This document shows, piece by piece, positions 1-4,710 of a stretch of 5,618 nt of DNA. Both the position numbers and the translations under genes were made by a program. The DNA is taken from assembly GCA_003661105.1 (NCBI GenBank), contig QMVM01000143.1, positions 1 through 5,618 on the forward strand. Reading direction: 5' to 3'. The first letter of the stretch is position 1, and the number at the start of each line of letters is the position of its first letter. The notes under the pieces were generated by a model that was given only the letters and a program-made list of their open reading frames with translations, was not told the DNA's origin and ran no database searches. The stretch is from Methanosarcinales archaeon (lineage in GTDB: Archaea; Halobacteriota; Methanosarcinia; Methanosarcinales; Methanogasteraceae).

Positions 1-148
1 CATATCCAGCCACTTGCATCAGTTCCTGACCGCCGCCTCCGCCCTCAAATTCAATCTCGATATCCCCCTCTATCGTAACGCCTTTCAGTTCAAGCACGTT
101 CTCGAGCATTTTGTTAAGATCGGATAGTGTGATGGTGGTAGTTGTCAT
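1..148 (-). CDS. cdhD: Acetyl-CoA decarbonylase/synthase delta subunit (CdhD-like), N-terminal part only
   Basis: Reading leftward from ATG at 148-146 gives 49 residues and then the window edge. The peptide begins MTTTTITLSDLNKMLENV and continues with VTIEGDIEIEFEG and a glycine run (GGGGG). The pairing of an N-terminal 'LSDLxKMxE' with 'VTIEGDIEIE' and a Gly-rich linker matches what I recall of the N-terminus of the corrinoid-protein delta subunit of the archaeal ACDS/CODH complex. That subunit, with gamma, carries methyl groups between tetrahydro(methano/sarcina)pterin and the acetyl-CoA synthase centre in the cytoplasm. The catalytic TIM-barrel region lies outside the window, so the call rests only on this short N-terminus. 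No Shine-Dalgarno is visible; a TATA-like box 29 nt upstream suggests a leaderless message. The gene is transcribed divergently from everything else here. Identity is moderately sure; that it is a real gene start is more secure. Confidence 0.6.
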   Translation of the reverse strand, partial: MTTTTITLSDLNKMLENVLELKGVTIEGDIEIEFEGGGGGQELMQVAGY

Positions 149-172
149 GCGGGTTTAGAATGAGATTGCGGG

Positions 173-181
173 TTTATTAAA
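173..181 (-). promoter_or_regulatory. TATA-like box for the cdhD-like gene
   Basis: On the minus strand 181-173 reads TTTAATAAA. Its centre (177) lies 29 nt from the A of the ATG at 148, the usual archaeal TATA-to-start distance plus one to three bases, so transcription would begin at or just before the start codon. Seen: motif and spacing. Inferred: promoter function. Confidence 0.45.
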
Positions 182-215
182 TGTTGCAGATTGTTGGGTT
201 CGGCAGGGGCGGTCT

Positions 216-540
216 ACCGATCGGAAGAGCGGAGGAGCTACTCAGATCGATCATCCACAGCAGCACCGAGGTCGTGCCGATTGATCTGGCATACCGCTGC
301 ATCCTTGCTGAGGATGTCTTCGCGCCCATTGATGTGCTGTCATTCGATCGCGCAGACATGGATCGCGGTGCGTGCGGCAGACACCTACAGAGCACGAGAA
401 GAAGAGCCAGCGCAACTTGTGATCAGAGGTGGAATCCCTGCCGGTGCCGTTCCATCGCTTACAATTTCCGAGGGAACCGCTGCCGAGATACCCACAGGCG
501 CGATTGATTCCCCGCGGGCGCTGATGCGGTCGGAATGTTT
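216..540 (+). pseudogene. Truncated, frameshifted 5' copy of moeA
   Basis: This stretch aligns by eye with 2198-2522 of the intact moeA at roughly 92% nucleotide identity. It covers codons 12 to about 119 (from 'PIxRAEELLRSII' to near 'LPAGADAV'). Relative to the intact gene, GGCTA is missing after base 363. That removes the Gly-Tyr of the conserved MDGYAVRA motif and shifts the frame: the MoeA reading continues in frame 1 up to 363 and in frame 2 from 365 (AVRAADTY, then AREEEPAQLVIRG). A second change, about 2 bases gained near 505-512, moves the frame again. Similarity fades at about 535-545, so the MoCF_biosynth domain and C-terminus are absent. Several differences alter the protein (Arg25 to His, Pro52 to Leu in intact-gene numbering), as expected under relaxed selection. 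An ATG at 181 is in frame but its first 11 codons do not match MoeA. This is a remnant of a tandem moeA, or the displaced old 5' end of the intact gene. Confidence 0.9.
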
Positions 541-561
541 TTGTGGGGCGGTGGTGCGACT

Positions 562-570
562 TGAATATTA
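562..570 (+). repeat. Left copy of 9-bp direct repeat (TGAATATTA)
   Basis: Identical to 1995-2003. It sits between the decayed end of the moeA fragment and the fic regulatory region, where the sequence turns AT-rich. Confidence 0.5.
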
Positions 571-573
571 CAG

Positions 574-611
574 AACTACCAATAAACTACCAAAAACTAC
601 CAAATTGGTAG
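574..611 (+). promoter_or_regulatory. Candidate operator: three phased AACTACCAA repeats ending in a palindrome
   Basis: AACTACCAA occurs at 574-582, 585-593 and 595-603, with centre spacings of 11 and 10 bp (one helical turn), so all three face the same side of the DNA. The third copy joins an inverted copy: CTACCAA (597-603), a single A (604), TTGGTAG (605-611), a perfect 7-bp inverted repeat. The array stops at the first base of the BRE/TATA region and lies 36 bp before the fic start. This is the layout of a transcription-factor site that would hinder or recruit TBP/TFB. The repeats and spacing are directly visible. That they bind a regulator, perhaps the winged-helix domain of the Fic protein itself, is inference. 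Confidence 0.65.
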
Positions 612-622
612 AAAAGTTTATA
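611..622 (+). promoter_or_regulatory. BRE/TATA-like promoter element of fic
   Basis: GAAAAG (611-616, purine-rich BRE-like) is followed by TTTATA (617-622). The TATA centre is about 27 bp before the ATG at 647, so the start site should fall at the start codon, giving a leaderless mRNA. This agrees with the lack of any Shine-Dalgarno in the preceding 20 bases. The element directly abuts the palindrome ending at 611. Confidence 0.55.
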
Positions 623-646
623 GATTAGTAAGTTTTCTATCAGACT

Positions 647-1960
647 ATGAAAGTTCCGAATAAACCACCGGACGCACGTAATATCCTCGAAAAAAATAGC
701 TGGCAGGTTTTTAAGTTATTAAACGATAAAATGGTCTACGACTTCGTCATAAAGTGTAATCAAGACTATATTCATTGGGATAAACTCCGCTATAAAGAAA
801 TACCTAATAAAACAAATCCCAAATACATATGGGTTCTTATTAAGATATTTCGCTCACAGCAGTTTAAACCAATTAAATTTAATGATTGGGTATTTAAGTA
901 TCTTCTTTTGAATGATGCACAGAGGAAACTCCATCTTATGGATAAAGGCACGGCAGGCCACTTAGAAACCGGTTTGGAATCTGTCAACACAGGAGGGAGA
1001 GGTCGTTATATCATCAGTTCATTGATGGAGGAGGCAATTGCTTCAAGTCAGTTAGAGGGAGCCGCCACAACCAGAAAAATTGCAAAAGAAATATTACGAT
1101 TAAAGAGGAAGCCTATAAACTATTCTGAGCGGATGATTGTCAATGGTTATGAAACCATGCAAAAAATGACAAAAATGAAAGATAGAACCTTAACACCTGA
1201 AATAATTCTTAAATTACATAAAAATATTACAAAAGACACTCTCGAAGATAAAAATGATGAAGGTCGTTTCAGAGACAATAATGAAATTTTTGTTGGAGAC
1301 TCTCTGGAATACGGGAAGATTTACCATACCCCTCCGGATTATAAAAAAATAAATGGTTTGATGGAAGATTTTTGCGAATTTGCAAGCAATGACGAGGGGG
1401 AGTTCATTCACCCGGTGGTAAAAGGAATTATTCTTCATTTCCTAATTGGTTATATTCATCCATTTAGTGATGGCAACGGAAGAACTGCAAGAACAATTTT
1501 TTACTGGTATGTGCTCTCAAGGGGGTACTGGTTATTTGAATATATGTCAGTTTCCAGGATTATTTTACGCTCGAAAACGAAATATGGTTTAGCATATCTT
1601 TATACCGAGACTGATGAAAATGATCTTACGTATTTTATTAATTATAATTTAGATTCAATTGATGAAGCACTTCATGATATGGAAGCATATATTAGTAAAA
1701 AACAAAAGGAATATTCAGAAGCTCTTGACTTAATTCAAGGTATCAACGATATAAATTCACGTCAAGCAGAAATACTTAAAAATTTCATGAGACGCCATGA
1801 GAAAAATTTTGTTATCAACGAAATAATGACAACCTATAATGTAGCTTATGACACTGCACGTAACGATCTCTTACATTTGACTGAGTTAGGATATTTAGAA
1901 AAGACTAAGATTAAGAATAAATTTGTATTTAAATTATCAAAACATGATATCAGTAGCTAA
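647..1960 (+). CDS. Class II Fic family protein with C-terminal winged helix
   Basis: A 437-aa soluble protein. The Fic signature HPFSDGNGRTAR lies at residues 271-282: His271 is the catalytic base, Asp275 is at the acidic position that binds Mg2+, and the GNGR loop holds the nucleotide phosphates. Fic enzymes typically transfer AMP from ATP to a hydroxyl of a target protein. An inhibitory-helix motif, (S/T)xxxE(G/N), is present before the core as SSQLEG (133-138), followed by TTRKIAKEIL. Its position N-terminal to the core makes this class II, with Glu137 expected to block productive ATP binding. GRFRDNNEIFVGD (from 206) and YHTPPDYKKI form the usual strand and flap before the active site. 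Residues about 370-432 look like a winged helix-turn-helix (DTARNDLLHLTELGYLEK as recognition helix and wing). The start at 647 is supported by the TATA spacing. No antitoxin gene adjoins it. Base composition is unlike its neighbours. The target is unknown; the Fic assignment is very secure. Confidence 0.95.
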   Translation: MKVPNKPPDARNILEKNSWQVFKLLNDKMVYDFVIKCNQDYIHWDKLRYKEIPNKTNPKYIWVLIKIFRSQQFKPIKFNDWVFKYLLLNDAQRKLHLMDKGTAGHLETGLESVNTGGRGRYIISSLMEEAIASSQLEGAATTRKIAKEILRLKRKPINYSERMIVNGYETMQKMTKMKDRTLTPEIILKLHKNITKDTLEDKNDEGRFRDNNEIFVGDSLEYGKIYHTPPDYKKINGLMEDFCEFASNDEGEFIHPVVKGIILHFLIGYIHPFSDGNGRTARTIFYWYVLSRGYWLFEYMSVSRIILRSKTKYGLAYLYTETDENDLTYFINYNLDSIDEALHDMEAYISKKQKEYSEALDLIQGINDINSRQAEILKNFMRRHEKNFVINEIMTTYNVAYDTARNDLLHLTELGYLEKTKIKNKFVFKLSKHDISS

Positions 1961-1969
1961 TTTGCTAAA

Positions 1970-1980
1970 TAATTTTCTTT
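1970..1980 (+). terminator. Possible oligo-T termination region after fic
   Basis: AATTTTCTTT follows the fic stop codon by about ten bases. Archaeal RNA polymerase can terminate on T-rich tracts without a hairpin. The whole surrounding region is AT-rich, so this is weak evidence. Confidence 0.25.
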
Positions 1981-1994
1981 CATAAATTCTCCAA

Positions 1995-2003
1995 TGAATA
2001 TTA
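1995..2003 (+). repeat. Right copy of 9-bp direct repeat (TGAATATTA)
   Basis: Matches 562-570 exactly and marks the right-hand return to GC-rich sequence, 34 bp after the fic stop codon. Confidence 0.5.
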
Positions 2004-2028
2004 ATCGCATCGTATGCCATTATCATCC

Positions 2029-2044
2029 ACACCCACACCCACCC
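2029..2044 (+). repeat. Short tandem C/A tract (ACACCC x2 plus ACCC)
   Basis: ACACCC is repeated twice and followed by ACCC, within a pyrimidine-rich stretch running to about 2075. It lies between the fic island and moeA. No coding potential or function is evident. Confidence 0.4.
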
Positions 2045-2098
2045 TCATTCATCCCAGTACACAACCTCCCGCCCGCGGATGCTTCATCTCTTTAGAGC

Positions 2099-2135
2099 GG
2101 GGTTTGGTAACCCCATGGAATACATTGGGGCAACC
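2099..2135 (+). other. Two mutually exclusive hairpins upstream of moeA
   Basis: GGGGTT (2099-2104) pairs perfectly with AACCCC (2109-2114) around the loop TGGT. The same CCCC, as CCCCA (2111-2115), can instead pair with TGGGG (2126-2130), extended by GGT (2106-2108) with ACC (2133-2135). The two folds compete for the same bases. If the moeA transcript starts upstream of 2099 they could form a switch; if moeA is leaderless from 2166 they lie in untranscribed DNA. The pairing is seen; any role is speculative. Confidence 0.35.
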
Positions 2136-2165
2136 TATTTGTTTGGAAGTCCCTTACTCCATACA

Positions 2166-3695
2166 ATGACAAACCGGAAGGAATTTCACGAGTTGATACC
2201 GATCGAAAGAGCGGAAGAGCTACTCAGATCGATCATCCGCAGCAGCACCGAAACCGTGCCGATTGATCTGGCATACCGCTGCATCCTTGCTGAGGATGTC
2301 TTCGCGCCCACCGATGTGCCGTCATTCGATCGTGCGGACATGGATGGCTACGCGGTGCGTGCGGCAGATACATACAGTGCGCGGGAAGAAGAGCCGGTGC
2401 AACTTGTGATCAGAGGCAGAATCCCTGCCGGTGCCGTTCCGTCGCTTACAATTTCCGAGGGCACCGCTGCCGAGATCTCCACAGGCGCGATGCTTCCTGC
2501 GGGCGCTGATGCGGTCGTAATGGTTGAGTACACCAAGGAAGGTGAATCTTCGTCTTCGGTCTCGATTTACAGGGCGGTCCACGTATTCGAAAATGTCATG
2601 CGGGCTGGAGCCGACATCCGGGGCGGAACGCGGGTGCTTCCAAAGGGTACGCTTCTCGGATCGCGCGAGACCGGCGTTCTTGCAGCCATCGGAGTCTCGC
2701 ATGTCCGGGTTCGCTCGCTTCGTATCGGAATAATCTCGACCGGAAACGAACTCGTTCCTGCGGGCGAGAAACCGGAGCCGGGACAGGTATGTGATGTGAA
2801 TGCGCATACAATAGCTACTGCGGTGCGCGAATGCGGGGCAACTCCGGTTGCTTATGGGATTGTTTCAGATGACGAAAAAAAGACGGTGGAAGTTCTCAGA
2901 AGAGCCATTTCAGAGTGCGATCTGATCCTCACATCCGGAAGCACGTCTGCCGGGTCTGGAGATATCATGCCCCGCATCCTTGAGGAATGCGGAGAGGTGC
3001 TCGCGCACGGGATCAATATCAAGCCCGGTAAGCCGATGATAATAGCGAAGATGGAAAAACCAGTCATAGGGCTTCCCGGTTTCCCAACATCGGCACTGAG
3101 CATGTTTTATTATCTGGTAGCTCCGCGAATACGCGATGTTCTCGGATACGTTGCAGGTGTAGCAGCGAGACCGCGGCAGGCCGTGCTCGGATCAATGATC
3201 CAGTCGGTGGGAAGGCACCAGCTCCTGCCGGTGGCGATGGTGAGGGGGATGGCGTATCCCGTGATCAAGGGTTCAGGCGCAATCACCGCGCTTGCATCCG
3301 CGGACGGGTTTATCGAGATTCGTCCCGAGACCGAGATCATGGAAGCAGGAGAGACAGTCGTTGTTACGCTCTTTGGGGATGCGGCTGCAAATGATCTTGT
3401 ATTCGCGGGAGCTGCGTGCGATGAAGTAAATCGGATCGTGGAGATGCTGCCGTTTCGTGTACGGATGATCCACACTGGCGTTGCCGCTGGAATCGATGCT
3501 CTACGAAACGGAATAGCAGATATTGCAGGAATCCCTCTTTCCGAAGATGAACTGCTTGATATGGATGGCGTTTCGGTCATACATGAATTTCTGCACGGGG
3601 GTGATGCATACACGCTCATCGTGCGTCATGACCAGATCGGTTCTGAGAATGTAAAATCGTTTCTTTCGGCTATATCTGATTCGTTTAAGGAATGA
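2166..3695 (+). CDS. moeA: MoeA, molybdopterin molybdenumtransferase, with short C-terminal extension
   Basis: Catalyses insertion of molybdate (or tungstate) into adenylylated molybdopterin to give active cofactor, in the cytoplasm. With the start at 2166 the protein has 509 residues. MDGYAVRA (59-66) and STGAMLPAGADAVV (105-118) belong to the N-terminal MoeA domain. IGIISTGNEL (187-196), SGSTSAGSGD (257-266) and KPGKP (286-290) with GLPGFPTSA (302-310) form the MoCF_biosynth fold; Asp60, Thr106, Glu195 and Asp266 sit at the conserved motif positions. A beta-barrel domain IV follows, to about 400. Residues about 410-509 are extra and resemble the PBP-like module of archaeal MoeA/LysR-type fusions, but at half its usual length. 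In-frame ATGs at 2079 and 2115 would add 29 or 17 residues; 2166 is preferred because MTNRKEFHELIPIERA fits a normal MoeA N-terminus and an AT-rich CTATTTG lies about 28 bp upstream. A broken copy of its 5' part lies at 216-540. Confidence 0.95.
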   Translation: MTNRKEFHELIPIERAEELLRSIIRSSTETVPIDLAYRCILAEDVFAPTDVPSFDRADMDGYAVRAADTYSAREEEPVQLVIRGRIPAGAVPSLTISEGTAAEISTGAMLPAGADAVVMVEYTKEGESSSSVSIYRAVHVFENVMRAGADIRGGTRVLPKGTLLGSRETGVLAAIGVSHVRVRSLRIGIISTGNELVPAGEKPEPGQVCDVNAHTIATAVRECGATPVAYGIVSDDEKKTVEVLRRAISECDLILTSGSTSAGSGDIMPRILEECGEVLAHGINIKPGKPMIIAKMEKPVIGLPGFPTSALSMFYYLVAPRIRDVLGYVAGVAARPRQAVLGSMIQSVGRHQLLPVAMVRGMAYPVIKGSGAITALASADGFIEIRPETEIMEAGETVVVTLFGDAAANDLVFAGAACDEVNRIVEMLPFRVRMIHTGVAAGIDALRNGIADIAGIPLSEDELLDMDGVSVIHEFLHGGDAYTLIVRHDQIGSENVKSFLSAISDSFKE

Positions 3696-3700
3696 TCGGA

Positions 3701-3705
3701 TTTTT
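3701..3705 (+). terminator. Oligo-T (T5) just after moeA
   Basis: A run of five T begins six bases after the moeA stop codon. It suits archaeal T-tract termination but has no hairpin and is short. Confidence 0.25.
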
Positions 3706-3813
3706 AGACAGTGTCCTTTCGCAGCAAAATTCGGTAGTGCCCTAATCTACATAGTTTACCATAACATGCAGTATACGGGAACATGGAAACTATTGGATCG
3801 ACGAAATCAGCGT

Positions 3814-3901
3814 AATCTGCGTTAATGGCAACGCCTTTGCTGTCACAGTCAGTGGCTAAAAACTTTTGTAAGCCACTGATTAATACGGATGAACACAGAT
3901 T
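3814..3901. repeat. Intergenic inverted-repeat element (dispersed-repeat-like)
   Basis: AATCTGCGTTAAT (3814-3826) matches the reverse complement of 3889-3901 (AATCTGTGTTCAT) at 11 of 13 positions. Between them lies a perfect 9-bp stem, TCAGTGGCT (3849-3857) and AGCCACTGA (3871-3879), with a 13-nt loop. Wording such as 'CGGATGAACACAGATT' and 'GCGTAATCTGCGTTAA' is, from memory, typical of small dispersed intergenic repeats in many prokaryotic genomes. The pairing is seen; membership in a repeat family is recollection and needs a genome search. Confidence 0.5.
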
Positions 3902-3904
3902 GCC

Positions 3905-3930
3905 GGTTTCTGTATCGGTAAACCTTTTTT
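3905..3930 (+). terminator. Hairpin followed by T6
   Basis: GGTTT (3905-3909) pairs with AAACC (3920-3924) across a 10-nt loop and is followed at once by TTTTTT (3925-3930). It resembles an intrinsic terminator on the plus strand, placed between moeA and the next operon. The stem is short, so the T run may matter more. Confidence 0.35.
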
Positions 3931-4071
3931 AAAACTCCGTATGATATTGAGTATATGCACATAATCATCATGGTGGATACATGGCACGGACTCTGTTATT
4001 TCCATTAACTATCCCAGATTGGCACACTACCCAAAATTCGGGGGTCGTGTCACACCCGGCATCTCGACAGT

Positions 4072-4079
4072 TTTTTATA
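4072..4079 (+). promoter_or_regulatory. TATA-like box of the DUF106-nucleoside salvage operon
   Basis: TTTTTATA is centred about 28 bp upstream of ATG 4104. It implies a leaderless start at or near 4104 and is the main reason for choosing that start over 3981. Confidence 0.5.
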
Positions 4080-4103
4080 GATCGGCACACAAGTTCGGCA
4101 TAT

Positions 4104-4706
4104 ATGTCGCAATGGAAAGAGACGCTGGAACGGATCGGGCTTGCACTTGGAATCTCGATGCTGCTTGGAATGCTACTACTGCAGGGCTTTCGACCTGCTG
4201 TTGCCAACGGTGTCGGTGTACTGCTCGGACCGCTGACTACTATTCTGCCGATTCACATCACGCTCTTTGTGATGGCTGCAATCACTGGACTCTATGCTTC
4301 GCTTATCCAGAAGTACACCATCGACTGGGAACTGATGCGCACATTCTCTGAAAAGATGAAAGGGTTTCAGAAAGAATATCGGGAAGCACAACTCGCAGAG
4401 AACAAACAGAAGTTAAAGAAACTTGATGAGAAGCGTGCTGCCATGATGGGCGATCAGGGCAAGATGATGAAACAGCAGTTCAAACCGATGGCATACATCA
4501 GCATCATCTCGTTACCGCTCTTCTTCTGGGCGTACGCATACGTCGGCAACCATCCGGATTTCACCATAGTATTTCCGTTCTGGGGCGTAAAATCACTTGT
4601 AGAGCCTGCTTTTCTTGGCATCCAGTACTGGATCGTCTGGTATATGATATGCTCTCTACCAGTCAGTCAGGTGATCAGGAAGGCGCTCGATATCGGCGGA
4701 GCATGA
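4104..4706 (+). CDS. DUF106 (EMC3/TMCO1-like, Oxa1 superfamily) membrane protein
   Basis: A 200-aa membrane protein. Predicted segments by eye: TM1 at about 11-29, TM2 at about 47-69, a long charged, probably coiled-coil region at 78-125 rich in Lys, Glu and Gln (KMKGFQKEYREAQ, then LKKLDEKR) with a Met-rich end (KMMKQQFKPM), TM3 at about 130-148, and TM4 at about 171-191. A hairpin of TM segments split by a cytoplasmic coiled coil, followed by the Pro-containing 'SLPLFFWAYAY' helix, is the pattern of archaeal DUF106 proteins. These are distant relatives of YidC/Oxa1 and of eukaryotic EMC3 and are thought to act in membrane-protein insertion. The start at 4104 gives the family's usual size and has a TATA box at the right distance; the alternative ATG at 3981 would add 41 residues. 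The gene is only 4 bp from the next, so co-transcription is likely although the functions differ. The family call is good; the exact role is inferred. Confidence 0.85.
   Translation: MSQWKETLERIGLALGISMLLGMLLLQGFRPAVANGVGVLLGPLTTILPIHITLFVMAAITGLYASLIQKYTIDWELMRTFSEKMKGFQKEYREAQLAENKQKLKKLDEKRAAMMGDQGKMMKQQFKPMAYISIISLPLFFWAYAYVGNHPDFTIVFPFWGVKSLVEPAFLGIQYWIVWYMICSLPVSQVIRKALDIGGA
4698..4701 (+). promoter_or_regulatory. Shine-Dalgarno-like GGAG before the phosphorylase gene
   Basis: GGAG lies 9 bases before ATG 4711, inside the end of the DUF106 gene. It fits an internal operon gene that needs its own ribosome binding, in contrast to the leaderless-type first gene. Confidence 0.45.
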
Positions 4707-4710
4707 TCCG

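Larger units (their letters stand above)
562..2003. other. AT-rich island carrying fic, bounded by a 9-bp direct repeat
   Basis: Base composition changes abruptly at about 560 and returns to GC-rich at about 2005. Inside, codons are dominated by AAA, AAT, TTA and ATT, unlike moeA and the downstream operon. TGAATATTA occurs at 562-570 and again at 1995-2003, exactly at the two composition boundaries, like a target-site duplication. No transposase, integrase or long terminal inverted repeats are visible, so a specific element type cannot be named. The repeat is AT-rich and short, so a chance match is possible. The composition shift itself is clear and, with the broken moeA copy on the left, points to horizontally acquired DNA. 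Confidence 0.55.
3696..4103. other. Gene-free stretch with repeat and hairpin remnants
   Basis: About 400 bases between moeA and the DUF106 gene show no convincing coding sequence. They hold an oligo-T just after moeA, an imperfect inverted repeat around a perfect 9-bp stem (3814-3901), a hairpin followed by T6 (3905-3930), and a TATA box at 4072-4079. CAAAATTCGG occurs at both 3725-3734 and 4032-4041. A frame open from ATG 3981 joins the DUF106 reading frame, but its 41 extra residues look non-domain-like. A TATA-like GTATATG at 3951-3957 sits about 27 bp before that ATG, so an upstream promoter or longer protein cannot be excluded. Confidence 0.55.

Noticed and set aside
181..507. The 108-codon open frame from 181 as a functional small MoeA-like protein
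   Set aside because: After base 363 the frame leaves the MoeA reading because of the 5-bp deletion, and the remaining residues are frameshifted nonsense.
574..611. CTACCAA repeats as a CRISPR array
   Set aside because: Repeat units are 9 bp with 1-2 bp between them; no spacers, no leader and no cas genes. Operator-like spacing fits better.
2079..2165. moeA start at 2079 or 2115
   Set aside because: The added residues (MLHLFRAGFGNP, then MEYIGATYLFG) do not resemble a MoeA N-terminus and would place the start within the hairpin region; 2166 gives the normal N-terminus. It is not fully excluded.
2040..2165. Bacterial Moco riboswitch upstream of moeA
   Set aside because: I cannot recognise its conserved multi-stem architecture; only two short competing hairpins are visible, and that riboswitch class is known from bacteria.
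2322..3619. Several minus-strand and alternative-frame open frames within moeA
   Set aside because: All overlap conserved MoeA motifs on the plus strand, have low-complexity Arg/Ser/Pro-rich translations and no recognisable domain.
3981..4103. DUF106 gene start at 3981
   Set aside because: It would add 41 residues without hydrophobic or family character, and a good TATA box lies inside that stretch at the right distance from 4104. A weaker TATA-like GTATATG before 3981 keeps this open as a minor alternative.
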